Shown in pieces: positions 52,488-61,783 of a stretch of 64,000 nucleotides of DNA (the stretch's first letter is position 1; every line of letters begins with the position of its first letter). The stretch is from Serpens sp035497915. GTDB lineage: Bacteria > Pseudomonadota > Gammaproteobacteria > Pseudomonadales > Pseudomonadaceae. The position numbers and the translations under genes were made by a program. The stretch lies in assembly GCF_035497915.1 (NCBI RefSeq), contig NZ_DATJCS010000039.1, positions 62,001 to 126,000 on the forward strand, read 5' to 3'. Under the pieces are notes generated by a model. It ran no database searches. It had not been told where the DNA came from and saw nothing but the letters and a program-made list of their open reading frames with translations.

Positions 52488-53606
52488 ATGTCGATCAAGC
52501 CCGCCCATGTGGCTCTGATTCCCGTGTTTGCTATCGCGACATTGCTTGCTGCTTGCAAGGATCAGGCGCCGGCCCAGGGCGCCGCCGCTCCGGCCCCGTT
52601 GGTCGGCATCGTTACCCTGCAGGCCCAGCCCTATGCGCTGACCACGGTATTGCCGGGGCGCACCACCGCCTATCGCAGCGCCGAAGTGCGTCCGCAGGTG
52701 AACGGCATCATCCAGAAGCGCCTGTTCGATGAAGGCAGCGAAGTGAAGGCCGGCCAGCAGCTGTACCAGATCGACGCCGCCGTCTACGAAGCCACCCTGA
52801 AGAGCGCCGAAGCCACCCTGGCCTCCACCCGTTCGCTGGCCGAGCGCTACGCCGAGCTGGTCAAGGACAAGGCGGTCAGCCAGCAGGCCCACGACGAGGC
52901 ACGCGCCGCCTACCTGCAGGCCCAAGCCAGCCTGGAACAGGCGCGCATCAACGTGCGCTACACCAAGGTGCTGGCGCCCATCGACGGCCGGATCGGCCGC
53001 TCCTCGGTGAGCGAGGGCGCGCTGGTCAACAACGGCCAGGCCCAGCCGCTGGCCACCATCCAGCAGCTCGATCCCATCTACGTCGACGTGACCCAGCCCA
53101 GCTCCGAGCTGCTGCGCCTGCGCAAGGATCTGGCCGCCGGCCGCCTGCAGAAGGCCGGCGAGAACGCCGCGCAGGTCAGCCTCAAGCTGGAAGACGGCAG
53201 CACCTATGCGCACACCGGCAAGCTGGAGTTCTCCGAAGTCAGCGTGGACGCCAGCACCGGCTCGGTGACCCTGCGCGCGCTGTTCCCCAACCCGGACAAG
53301 CTGCTGCTGCCGGGCATGTTCGTGAAGGCCGAGCTGGTCAGCGGCGTGCTGGAAAACGCCATCCTGGCGCCCCAGCAGGGCATCGCCCGCGATCCGCGTG
53401 GTCGCCCGATGGCCATGGTGGTGAACATGGAAGGTGTGGTCGAGGCACGCGTCGTCGAAGCCGAGCGCGCCGTGGGCAACCGCTGGCTGGTCACCTCCGG
53501 ACTGAAGGCCGGCGATCGCCTGATCACCGAAGGGCTGCAGTTCATCAAGCCGGGTGTGCCGGTGCAGACCAAGCCGGCCGGTAATCTCGCCGCCGACCAA
53601 CAGTAA
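52488..53606 (+). CDS. ttgA: RND efflux periplasmic adaptor (TtgA/MexA)
   Basis: This is the periplasmic adaptor (membrane fusion) lipoprotein that bridges the pump TtgB and the outer-membrane channel TtgC. The 372-residue protein has a lipoprotein signal with lipobox LLAAC (Cys23), the barrel-sandwich hybrid halves (VRPQVNGIIQKRLFDEGSEVKAGQQLYQID and VRYTKVLAPIDGRIGRSSVSEGALV), an alpha-helical hairpin between them, and a C-terminal membrane-proximal domain. The ATG at 52488 is chosen because it starts the lipoprotein signal; the open frame further upstream overlaps the divergent regulator. Confidence 0.95.
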   Translation: MSIKPAHVALIPVFAIATLLAACKDQAPAQGAAAPAPLVGIVTLQAQPYALTTVLPGRTTAYRSAEVRPQVNGIIQKRLFDEGSEVKAGQQLYQIDAAVYEATLKSAEATLASTRSLAERYAELVKDKAVSQQAHDEARAAYLQAQASLEQARINVRYTKVLAPIDGRIGRSSVSEGALVNNGQAQPLATIQQLDPIYVDVTQPSSELLRLRKDLAAGRLQKAGENAAQVSLKLEDGSTYAHTGKLEFSEVSVDASTGSVTLRALFPNPDKLLLPGMFVKAELVSGVLENAILAPQQGIARDPRGRPMAMVVNMEGVVEARVVEAERAVGNRWLVTSGLKAGDRLITEGLQFIKPGVPVQTKPAGNLAADQQ

Positions 53607-53620
53607 ATCGGGAAGTCGTC

Positions 53621-56600
53621 ATGCCTAATTTCTTCATCGATCGCCCGATCTTCGCCTGGGTGATCGCCCTGGTGATTATGCTCGCTGGCGGTCTGGGCCT
53701 GCTGCAGCTGCCGGTCAGCCAGTACCCGAGCATCGCCGCGCCGGCAGTCAACATCAGCCTGACCTACCCGGGCGCCTCGGCGCAGACCGTGCAGGACACC
53801 GTCATCCAGGTCATCGAGCAGCAGATGAGCGGCCTGGACGGCATGCGCTACATGTCCGCCGAAGCCAACAACGACGGTACCGGCTCGATCAAGATCACCT
53901 TCGAGCAGGGCACCGACCCGAACATCGCCCAGGTGCAGGTGCAGAACAAGCTGCAGCTGGCCACCCCGCTGCTGCCGATGGAAGTGCAGCAGCAGGGTAT
54001 CCGTGTCACCAAGGCAGCCGGCGGCTTCCTGATGGTGGTGGCGCTGGTGTCCACCGACGGGCGCTACAGCAACATCGACCTCTCCGACTACGTGATCTCC
54101 AACATCCAGGACCCGCTGTCGCGGACCCCGGGCGTGGGTGACTTCACCGTGTTCGGTTCCTCCTACTCGATGCGCATCTGGCTCGACCCGGCCAAGCTGG
54201 TGAGCTTCGCGCTGACCCCCATGGACGTCAGCGCCGCCATCAAGGCGCAGAACGTGCAGGTGTCCACCGGCCAGCTCGGCGGCCTGCCGGCGCTGCCCGG
54301 TCAGCAGCTGACCGCGACCATCACCGGCAAGACCCGTCTGGAAACCCCCGAGCAGTTCCGCAACATCCTGCTCAAGGTGAACACCGACGGTTCGCAGGTG
54401 CGCCTGGGAGACGTGGCGCGCGTCGAAATGGGCGCCATGCGTTCCAACATCGGCGCCAAGTACAACGGCATGCCGGCCACCGGTATCGCCGTGACCCTGG
54501 CCACCGGCGCCAACGCCCTGGCTACCGCCGAAGCGGTGCGCGCGACCATCGGTCGTCTGGAGCCGTTCCTGCCCGAAGGCATGGAAGTGGTCTATCCGTT
54601 CGACACCACCCCGGTGATCTCGGCGTCCATCTCCAGCGTGGTGATGACCCTGTTCGAGGCCATCGTGCTGGTGTTCCTGGTCATGTACCTGTTCCTGCAG
54701 AACTTCCGCGCCACGCTGATCCCGACCCTGGCGGTGCCGGTGGTGATCCTGGGCACCTTCGGCGTGCTCTTCATGTTCGGCTACAGCGTGAACACGTTGA
54801 CCATGTTCGCCATGGTGCTGGCCATCGGCCTGCTGGTGGACGACGCCATCGTCGTGGTGGAAAACGTCGAGCGGGTGATGGCCGAGGAAGGCCTGCCGCC
54901 GCGCGAGGCGGCGCGCAAGTCCATGGGTCAGATCCAGGGCGCGCTGGTGGGCATCGGCATCGTGCTGTCCGCCGTATTCCTGCCGATGGCCTTCATGGCC
55001 GGCTCGGTGGGTGTGATCTACCGCCAGTTCGCCGTCACCATCGCCTCGGCCATGGCCCTGTCGGTGCTGGTGGCGCTGATCTTCACCCCGGCGCTGTGCG
55101 CCACGCTGCTCAAGCCCATCCCCAAGGGCCATCACGAGGCCAAGCGCGGCTTCTTCGGCTGGTTCAACCGCAAATTCGAAAACGGCGTGCACCGCTACGA
55201 GCGCGGCGTGAAAGGCTTCCTCAAGCGTCCGCTGACCTTCGGCCTGGTCTGGGTGGGCATCGTGGCCGCCGTGGTGGTGCTGTTCCTGCGCGTGCCGGCC
55301 GCCTTCCTGCCGCCGGAAGACCAGGGCGTGATGTTCGTGCAGATCCTCACCCCGGTGGGCTCGTCCTACGAGCGCACCGAGAAGGTGGTCGATCAGTTGC
55401 GCGACTACCTGCTCACCGAGGAAGGTGACGCGGTGAAGAGCGTGATGAGCGTGCAGGGCTTCAGCTTCGCCGGTCGCGGCCAGAACGCCGCGCTGATGTT
55501 CGTCGGCCTGAAGGACTGGGCGCAGCGTCCGGACGCCAAGGACGCGGTGTTCGCCCTGCAGCAGCGCGCGCAGATGCGCTTCTTCCAGTACCGCGACGCC
55601 ATGGCCTTCGCCATCGTGCCGCCGTCGGTGATCGAGCTGGGCAACGCCTCGGGCTTCGACGTCTACCTGCAGGACATGGGCGGTGTCGGCCACGACGCGC
55701 TGATGGACGCCCGCAACCAGCTGCTCGGCATGGCCGCCCAGCACCCGGCCCTGGTCGGCGTGCGTCCCAACGGCCTGAACGACGAGCCGCAGTACCAGAT
55801 CCTCATCGACGACGAGAAGGCGCAGGTGCTGGGCCTGTCGATGAATGACATCAACAACACCCTGTCCATCGCCTGGGGTTCGGCCTATGTGAACGACTTC
55901 ATCGACCGCGGTCGGGTGAAGAAGGTGTTCATGCAGGCCGAGGCGCACTCGCGCATGAACCCGGAAGACCTGGACAAGTGGTACATCCGCAACAACAGGG
56001 GCGAGATGGTGCCGTTCAGCGCCTTCGCCACCGGCACCTGGACCTACGGCCCGCCCAAGCTGTCGCGCTACAACGGGGTGGAGTCCATCCAGATCCAGGG
56101 CGCCGCCGCGCCGGGCTACAGCACCGGTGACGCCATGGCCGCCATCGAGGAAATCGCCGCCAAGCTGCCCAACGGCGTCGGCATCAGCTGGACCGGCCTG
56201 TCGTTCGAAGAGCGCATGTCCGGCAGCCAGCTGCCGATCCTGCTCGGTCTGGCGCTGCTGGTGGTGTTCCTCGCCCTGGCCGCCCTGTACGAAAGCTGGT
56301 CGATCCCGTTCGCGGTGATGCTGGTGGTTCCGCTGGGCCTGCTGGGTGCCGTGATGTTCACCCTGGGCCGTGGCCTGACCAGTGACGTGTTCTTCAAGGT
56401 GGGCCTGCTGACCACCATCGGCCTGACCGCCAAGAACGCCATCCTGATCGTCGAGTTCGCCAAGGATCTCTACGACCAGGGAATGGGTCTGGTCGACGCC
56501 GCGGTGGAAGCCTGCCGCATGCGTCTGCGTCCGATCGTCATGACCTCGCTGGCCTTCACCATGGGCGTGGTGCCGCTGGCCCTGGCCACCGGCGCCGGCT

Positions 56601-56752
56601 CCGGCAGTGCGCACTCCATCGGCACCGGCGTGGTTGGCGGCATGTTCACCGCCACCGTGCTGGTGATCTTCTGGGTGCCGCTGTTCTTCGTCATGGTGAC
56701 CGCGCTGTTCAAGACCCCGCGCAAGACTGAGCGCAACGGAGAGGCACAATGA
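53621..56752 (+). CDS. ttgB: RND multidrug efflux transporter (TtgB/MexB)
   Basis: This is the proton-driven inner-membrane pump of the tripartite system; it exports antibiotics, dyes, detergents and solvents. The 1043-residue protein is of the HAE1 type: MPNFFIDRPIFAWVIALVIMLAG at the start, twelve membrane helices in two repeated halves, two large periplasmic loops, and proton-relay D407 and D408 in helix 4 (GLLVDDAIVVVENVERVM). The second-half relay Lys is in LTTIGLTAKNAILIVEFAKDL. It starts 14 bases after ttgA and overlaps ttgC by ATGA. Confidence 0.97.
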   Translation: MPNFFIDRPIFAWVIALVIMLAGGLGLLQLPVSQYPSIAAPAVNISLTYPGASAQTVQDTVIQVIEQQMSGLDGMRYMSAEANNDGTGSIKITFEQGTDPNIAQVQVQNKLQLATPLLPMEVQQQGIRVTKAAGGFLMVVALVSTDGRYSNIDLSDYVISNIQDPLSRTPGVGDFTVFGSSYSMRIWLDPAKLVSFALTPMDVSAAIKAQNVQVSTGQLGGLPALPGQQLTATITGKTRLETPEQFRNILLKVNTDGSQVRLGDVARVEMGAMRSNIGAKYNGMPATGIAVTLATGANALATAEAVRATIGRLEPFLPEGMEVVYPFDTTPVISASISSVVMTLFEAIVLVFLVMYLFLQNFRATLIPTLAVPVVILGTFGVLFMFGYSVNTLTMFAMVLAIGLLVDDAIVVVENVERVMAEEGLPPREAARKSMGQIQGALVGIGIVLSAVFLPMAFMAGSVGVIYRQFAVTIASAMALSVLVALIFTPALCATLLKPIPKGHHEAKRGFFGWFNRKFENGVHRYERGVKGFLKRPLTFGLVWVGIVAAVVVLFLRVPAAFLPPEDQGVMFVQILTPVGSSYERTEKVVDQLRDYLLTEEGDAVKSVMSVQGFSFAGRGQNAALMFVGLKDWAQRPDAKDAVFALQQRAQMRFFQYRDAMAFAIVPPSVIELGNASGFDVYLQDMGGVGHDALMDARNQLLGMAAQHPALVGVRPNGLNDEPQYQILIDDEKAQVLGLSMNDINNTLSIAWGSAYVNDFIDRGRVKKVFMQAEAHSRMNPEDLDKWYIRNNRGEMVPFSAFATGTWTYGPPKLSRYNGVESIQIQGAAAPGYSTGDAMAAIEEIAAKLPNGVGISWTGLSFEERMSGSQLPILLGLALLVVFLALAALYESWSIPFAVMLVVPLGLLGAVMFTLGRGLTSDVFFKVGLLTTIGLTAKNAILIVEFAKDLYDQGMGLVDAAVEACRMRLRPIVMTSLAFTMGVVPLALATGAGSGSAHSIGTGVVGGMFTATVLVIFWVPLFFVMVTALFKTPRKTERNGEAQ

Positions 56753-58161
56753 ACAAGTCCGCATTGACTCTGGCCCTGGCCGTGGCGCTGACCGGCTGCT
56801 CGCTGGCCCCCGACTACCAGCGTCCCGAATCGGGACTGCCGGAGCGCTGGACCCCGGCCGCGCTGCAGGCCGACGCCGGCCAGGTGGCCAGCGTGCCGGC
56901 CGCCGAGCTGGGCTGGCAGGGCTTCTTCCGCGATGCTCGTCTGCAGCAGCTGATCGGCATCGCCCTGGAGAACAACCGCGACCTGCGCGTCGCCACCCTC
57001 AACGTGGAAGCGTTCCGCGCCCAGTACCGCGTGCAGCGCGCCGACCTGTTGCCGAGCGTAAGCGCCGATGCCGCCATGAGCCGCACGCACACCCCGGCGG
57101 CGGTGAACCCGCTGGCCGGCACCAACACCCAGTACAGCGCCACCCTGGGGCTGTCCTGGGAGCTGGACCTGTTCGGCCGGGTGCGCAGCCTGCGTGACCA
57201 GGCGCTGGAACAGTACTTCGCCAGCGAAGCCGCGCAGCGCAGCGCCAAGGTCAGTCTGGTGGCGGCGGTGGCCAATGCCTGGCTGGCGCTGCAGGCCGAC
57301 CAGGCCCTGCTGCAGGTGGCCAGCGACACGCTGAAGACCTACGAGGAAAGCCTGACGCTGACCCAGCGCAGCTACGACGTGGGCGTCGCCTCGGCGCTGG
57401 ATCTGAGCCAGGCCAGGACCGCCGTGGAAAGCACCCGGGGTGCACTGGCGACGTACACCCGGCTGGTCGCCCAGGGCCGCAACGCACTGACGCAACTGCT
57501 TGGCGGCCCGGTCCCGGCGGAACTGCTGGAGCCGACCGGCCTGGACGCCGACCTGCTGGCCGAGGTGCCGGCCGGCCTGCCGTCCGACCTGCTGCGCAAC
57601 CGTCCGGACATCCTGCAGGCCGAGCACCAGCTGCGCGCCGCCAACGCCAATATCGGCGCGGCGCGCGCGGCATTCTTCCCGCGCATCGGCCTGACCGGCG
57701 CCGCCGGCTTCGCCAGCGGCGAACTGTCCGACCTGTTCGGCTCCGACGCCGACTACTGGAGCTTCACGCCGAGCATCAGCGTGCCGATCTTCAACGCCGG
57801 CCGCCTGCGCGCCAACCGCGACTACGCCGAGGTGGCGAAGAACATCCAGGTGGCGCAGTACGAGAAGGCTATCCAGACGGGCTTCCGCGAAGTGGCCGAC
57901 GGACTGGCGGCACGGGCCACCTACAGCGACCAGGTCCAGGCGCAGCGCAACCTGCTGGCTGCCAGCGAGGAGTACTACCAACTGGCCGAGCGTCGCTACC
58001 GTGGCGGTGTGGACAGCTACCTCAACCTGCTGGTCGCCCAGCGACAGCTGTTCGCGGCGCGTCAGGGACTGGTCGGCGACCGCCTGGCGCAGTTGATCAG
58101 CGAAGTGGACCTGTACAAGGCCCTCGGCGGCGGCTGGCTGGCCGACGAGCCGCAGAGCTGA
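56749..58161 (+). CDS. ttgC: Outer-membrane efflux channel lipoprotein (TtgC/OprM)
   Basis: This is the TolC-like outer-membrane exit duct of the pump. The 470-residue protein has a lipobox LTGC (Cys17) followed by SLAPDYQRPE, two OEP (outer membrane efflux protein) repeats, FRDARLQQLIGIALENNRDLR, LGLSWELDLFGRVRS and the second-half motifs LPSDLLRNRPDILQAEHQLRAANANIGAARAAFFPRI and FTPSISVPIFNAGRL. The ATG overlaps the ttgB stop and a terminator follows, closing the operon. Confidence 0.96.
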   Translation: MNKSALTLALAVALTGCSLAPDYQRPESGLPERWTPAALQADAGQVASVPAAELGWQGFFRDARLQQLIGIALENNRDLRVATLNVEAFRAQYRVQRADLLPSVSADAAMSRTHTPAAVNPLAGTNTQYSATLGLSWELDLFGRVRSLRDQALEQYFASEAAQRSAKVSLVAAVANAWLALQADQALLQVASDTLKTYEESLTLTQRSYDVGVASALDLSQARTAVESTRGALATYTRLVAQGRNALTQLLGGPVPAELLEPTGLDADLLAEVPAGLPSDLLRNRPDILQAEHQLRAANANIGAARAAFFPRIGLTGAAGFASGELSDLFGSDADYWSFTPSISVPIFNAGRLRANRDYAEVAKNIQVAQYEKAIQTGFREVADGLAARATYSDQVQAQRNLLAASEEYYQLAERRYRGGVDSYLNLLVAQRQLFAARQGLVGDRLAQLISEVDLYKALGGGWLADEPQS

Positions 58162-58179
58162 TCGCTTTGGCATAAACCA

Positions 58180-58209
58180 AAACGCCGCCCCTCGGGGCGG
58201 CGTTTCTGT
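58180..58209 (+). terminator. Intrinsic terminator of the efflux operon
   Basis: AAACGCCGCCCC / GGGGCGGCGTTT is followed by CTGTTT, 18 bases after the ttgC stop. Confidence 0.92.
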
Positions 58210-58260
58210 TTGCGTAAGGTCTGTTTCGGTGGCGGGTCGGAGTTGCGGGCCGCAGCCAGA

Positions 58261-58329
58261 AGCTCGCGAATGAATTCGCTCCCACGGGAAGGCTGGAGCG
58301 TTCCGTGGGAGCGGACTTGTCCGCGAGCT
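58261..58329. repeat. REP-type inverted repeat, 'GTGGGAGCGGACTTGTCCGC' family
   Basis: AGCTCGCG...GCTCCCACGG on the left and CCGTGGGAGC...CGCGAGCT on the right are perfect inverted arm segments around a short loop. It is a third REP family in this window, ending next to the fabY stop. Confidence 0.9.
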
Positions 58330-58330
58330 T

Positions 58331-60238
58331 TTACTCCACCATGTCCCGGTAGGGGTTCTCGGTCGGGTAGCGCACCGGCTGGGCGAAGCCGGGGATCTGC
58401 ACGCGCTGGTCATCGATCTGCAGGGCGTGCTCGTCGATCATTTCCTCGCCGAAGCGGTAGAGGACATCGAGCTGGCCACGCAGGGCCTGCTGGTCGTAGG
58501 CGCTGGCGGCGGCGCGGGTGGCCTCGCGGCGGGCCAGGTAGTCGTTGAAGATGGCTTCGCCATGGCGCTTGCGCAGCATGCGTTCGACCACATGCGGGGC
58601 CAGCACGTAGGCGCTGGCGTTGTTGCCGCCGAAGCCCTTGGAGTTGAGGAAGCACACGTCCATCGCCTGCTCGCCCAGCTGCAGGTCGCGGGTGGCGATG
58701 CGCAGGCGCTGCTGATGCACGTCGTCGGCCACGCGATCGATGGTCTTGATGCCGGGGATGATGCCGTACTTGAAGGTACCCAGCGCGGCCACCAACTGGT
58801 CGGCGCTGGCCGGGGCCAGGGAGTGGCCGACATAGGCCTTCACTGCCGCCACCGGCCAGTCCTGGATGCCGAAGGCCGCGGCGATGCGGTCGATCAGCTC
58901 CGACTCGGTGACGCGGTTGGCCGGGGTGCTGGAGCCGTGCGCATGCACGAAGCTGCGCTGGCGCACGCCGTCCTCGCCGACCAGCTGCATGGCGCTGGCC
59001 ACCGCCTTGGCCAGGGTCAGGTAGTTGCCCGGGCCGGGCGCGGAAATCGAGCGCTTGAAGCCGTCGGCGTTGACGAACACTTCCGGCGTGGCGCCGTGGA
59101 TGTCGGCGCCCAGCTCCAGGGCCAGCGCGTCGTCCATCAGCACCACGAACTGGCAGGACTCGGCCAGGGTGAAGCCGCAGTTCTCGCCGAACGGGCGACT
59201 GGCGCGGCGGAAGTCCACCTCGTCCCTGCCTTCGATGTGGCGCAGGCCTTCCTCGGTGGCCAGGGCGCTCATCGCGCCGTAGCCGTCGATGCACTCGACG
59301 GTGATCGGCGCCTCGCTGTTGCCGACCACCGCCACGCGGGCGCGGCCGCTCTGGATGGCATCGATGCCCTTCTGCAGGTTGTACAGGAAGGTCGCACACG
59401 CGCCGGACATGGCGCCGGTGCTGCCGACACTGCCCAGCACGTAGGCGTTGATGAAGTCCGCCGGCATGGTGTTCAGGCCCAGCGGCAGCTGCTTGGAGGT
59501 GACCCGGCCGCCCTTCAGGCGCGCCTGCATCAGGCCGCCATAACCGTTCTCGTCCAGCTGGCTCATGATGCTGCCGGCGTACACGGCGATCTCGTCCGGA
59601 GCCACGCTGGCGGTGATGCGTTCCCAGTCGATGCCGATCGAGCGCAATGCGTCGGTCATGCCAACGATGGTCATCTGCAGGCCGCGCGGGTGGAAGCGGG
59701 AGTTGTACAGCTCACCCGGCTCGAAGCCGGTCGGCAGCTGGCCGGCGGATTTCACCGGCAGCGGCCGGTAGCTGTCCACCTTGACCTCGCAGCTGCCCTG
59801 CAGGAAAACCCGCACCTGGCTGCCGGACAGCGGTTCCACCGTCCAGTTGGCCGGCAGCGGCTCGGGCAGCTGCTTGCGGCTGGTGACGAAGCTCAGCGGC
59901 TGGCCCTCGACGCTGTCCAGCACCAGGCTCTTCTGCCAGTGTGCGGCGTCGACATCCAGGTGCTGCTTCTCGATGCGGCGGATCAGGGTGTGCTCGAGGA
60001 TGTATGCGCCGAAGCGCTGTTCGATTTCGGCCGGGGTGATGATCAGTCCGTCGGCGTCACGGTAGGCGCCTTCGCTGTAGCTCACCTGCCTCATCATCAC
60101 CGCCAGGCCGGCCAGGGTCTGCTGGCGGGTTTCGCTGTCCAGGGATTCGATGACCATGCGCCGGAAGCCGTGATGGAACGAGCTGCGTCCGGCCGAGTTG
60201 TAACCACCGAAACCGACTATGACAGGTAAGCGAGACAT
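58331..60238 (-). CDS. fabY: Beta-ketoacyl-ACP synthase FabY
   Basis: FabY is the Pseudomonas enzyme that starts fatty acid synthesis by condensing acetyl-CoA with malonyl-ACP, replacing FabH. The 635-residue protein is much longer than FabB/FabF because of an N-terminal extension of about 170 residues (MSRLPVIVGFGGYNSAGRSS and beyond). The thiolase-fold triad is visible: Cys281 (TGAMSGACATF), His434 (VHAHGSSTP) and His472 (KAYVGHSLAPAS). The length equals that of PA5174 of P. aeruginosa as I recall it. GAGGAG precedes the ATG. It is downstream of dctM on the same strand, separated by 261 bases with a terminator-like hairpin, so it is probably transcribed alone. Confidence 0.94.
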   Translation of the reverse strand: MSRLPVIVGFGGYNSAGRSSFHHGFRRMVIESLDSETRQQTLAGLAVMMRQVSYSEGAYRDADGLIITPAEIEQRFGAYILEHTLIRRIEKQHLDVDAAHWQKSLVLDSVEGQPLSFVTSRKQLPEPLPANWTVEPLSGSQVRVFLQGSCEVKVDSYRPLPVKSAGQLPTGFEPGELYNSRFHPRGLQMTIVGMTDALRSIGIDWERITASVAPDEIAVYAGSIMSQLDENGYGGLMQARLKGGRVTSKQLPLGLNTMPADFINAYVLGSVGSTGAMSGACATFLYNLQKGIDAIQSGRARVAVVGNSEAPITVECIDGYGAMSALATEEGLRHIEGRDEVDFRRASRPFGENCGFTLAESCQFVVLMDDALALELGADIHGATPEVFVNADGFKRSISAPGPGNYLTLAKAVASAMQLVGEDGVRQRSFVHAHGSSTPANRVTESELIDRIAAAFGIQDWPVAAVKAYVGHSLAPASADQLVAALGTFKYGIIPGIKTIDRVADDVHQQRLRIATRDLQLGEQAMDVCFLNSKGFGGNNASAYVLAPHVVERMLRKRHGEAIFNDYLARREATRAAASAYDQQALRGQLDVLYRFGEEMIDEHALQIDDQRVQIPGFAQPVRYPTENPYRDMVE

Positions 60239-60407
60239 GACCCGGGATACTCCTCACGCAAAGGGTCGGCGCGGTGGGACGCGCTGACCGGGAATTTGTC
60301 GCGCCTGCAGACGACGAGGCACGTTCTTGTGGACTGCCTTGCTTGACGCAGTGTCTGACCATGAAGTCACGGATGTCACCCATTGGTCGGAGTTCCCCGC
60401 CGGGCGG

Positions 60408-60443
60408 CAGAAACGCGAAAGCCCGGCGCGGGGCCGGGCTTTC
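60408..60443 (-). terminator. Terminator-like hairpin after dctM
   Basis: GAAAGCCCGGC / GCCGGGCTTTC (11 perfect pairs, 60417-60443) reads on the minus strand into GCGTTTCTG. The T tract is interrupted, so efficiency is uncertain. Confidence 0.65.
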
Positions 60444-60453
60444 GGTTGGGTTT

Positions 60454-60490
60454 CCCCTCTCCCCTGATGGGAGAGGGGCTGGGGAGAGGG
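60454..60490. repeat. REP-like element, 'CCCTCTCCC/GGGAGAGGG' family
   Basis: CCCCTCTCCC / GGGAGAGGGG with a short loop, followed by GGGGAGAGGG, matches the array at 22556-22652. It sits directly after the dctM stop. Confidence 0.85.
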
Positions 60491-60499
60491 TGAGCCGCC

Positions 60500-61783
60500 T
60501 TACGGCATGCCCAGCCAGTTCGGCAGCGCCAGGGAGACGGCCGGCACGTAGGTGATGATCACCAGGAAGACCAGCAGCAGGCACAGCCAGGGCATGGCGG
60601 CGCGGATCACCTGCGGTACGGTCATGCCGGTCACCGCCGAGGTGACGAACAGGTTGAGGCCCACCGGTGGCGTGATCAGGCCGATCTCCATGTTCACCAC
60701 CATGATGATGCCCAGGTGGATCGGGTCGATACCCAGCTCCACGGCGATGGGGAACAGGATGGGCGCCAGGATCAGGATCACCGCGGACGGCTCCATGAAG
60801 GCGCCGGCGATCAGCAGCACGATGTTAACCACCAGCAGGAACTGCCAGGGCTGCAGGCCCAGCTCGACCACCCAGGCGGTGATCTGCTGCGGAATCTGCT
60901 CGGTGGTCAGCACGTGGGCGAACAGCATGGCGTTGGCGATGATGAACATCAGCATGATGCTCAGCTTGCCGGACTCCAGGATCACCTGCGGGACCTGTTT
61001 GATGGTCAGGTCCTTGTAGACGAAGATCGCGATGAACGCCGAGTAGACGGCGGCCACGGCGGCGGCTTCAGTGGGGGTGAACATGCCGGAGTAGATGCCG
61101 CCGAGGATGATCACCATCAGCAGCAGGCCCCACAGCGCCTTGCGGCCGGTGCTCAGCCACTGGCGCAGCGAGGCGCGCGGCATGGCCGGCAGGTTCTTCT
61201 TCACCGCGACGATGTAGATGGCCAGCATCAGCGCCAGGCCGAGCAGAGCGCCCGGAATCACCCCGGCGACGAACAGCTTGCCCACCGACTGTTCGGTGGC
61301 GGCGGCGTACACCACCATCACCACCGACGGCGGAATCAGGATGCCCAGGGTACCGGCGTTGGTGACGATGCCGGCGCCGAACGCCTGCGGGTAGCCGGAG
61401 CGCACCATGCCGGCGATGGCGATGGAGCCCACCGCCGCCACGGTGGCCGGCGAGGAGCCGGACAGCGCGGCGAACAGCATGCACGCCAGCACCGCGCCGA
61501 TGGCCAGGCCGCCACGGATGTGGCCGACGCAGGCGTTGGCGAAGTCGATCAGACGGCGCGCCACGCCGCCGGTGGTCATGAAGGCGCCGGCCAGCAGGAA
61601 GAACGGAATGGCCAGCAGAGTGTAGTGCTCGGAGGTCTCGAACAGCTTGATGGCCAGCGAACGGACCGAGTCCTCGCTGAAGATCATGATGGTCAGCGAA
61701 CCGGCCAGGCCGAGGGAAACGGCAATCGGCACGCCGATGAACATCAGCGCGAACAGCACGGCGAACAGGAACAGAATGGACAT
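60500..61783 (-). CDS. dctM: C4-dicarboxylate TRAP transporter large permease DctM
   Basis: DctM is the large membrane subunit of the tripartite DctPQM transporter that takes up succinate, fumarate and malate with a sodium or proton gradient. The 427-residue protein has 12 or so predicted helices and the DctM family blocks VPIAVSLGLAGSL, LLAIPFFLLAGAFMTTGGVARRLIDFANACVGHIRGGLA, and GLITPPVGLNLFVTSAVTGM near the C-terminus. The ATG overlaps the dctQ stop (TAATG, 61781-61785). Confidence 0.96.
   Translation of the reverse strand: MSILFLFAVLFALMFIGVPIAVSLGLAGSLTIMIFSEDSVRSLAIKLFETSEHYTLLAIPFFLLAGAFMTTGGVARRLIDFANACVGHIRGGLAIGAVLACMLFAALSGSSPATVAAVGSIAIAGMVRSGYPQAFGAGIVTNAGTLGILIPPSVVMVVYAAATEQSVGKLFVAGVIPGALLGLALMLAIYIVAVKKNLPAMPRASLRQWLSTGRKALWGLLLMVIILGGIYSGMFTPTEAAAVAAVYSAFIAIFVYKDLTIKQVPQVILESGKLSIMLMFIIANAMLFAHVLTTEQIPQQITAWVVELGLQPWQFLLVVNIVLLIAGAFMEPSAVILILAPILFPIAVELGIDPIHLGIIMVVNMEIGLITPPVGLNLFVTSAVTGMTVPQVIRAAMPWLCLLLVFLVIITYVPAVSLALPNWLGMP

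Noticed and set aside
53204..56764. Long His- and Gly-rich open frame antisense to ttgB
   Set aside because: It is a composition artefact of the RND gene read backwards; no start signal or known fold.
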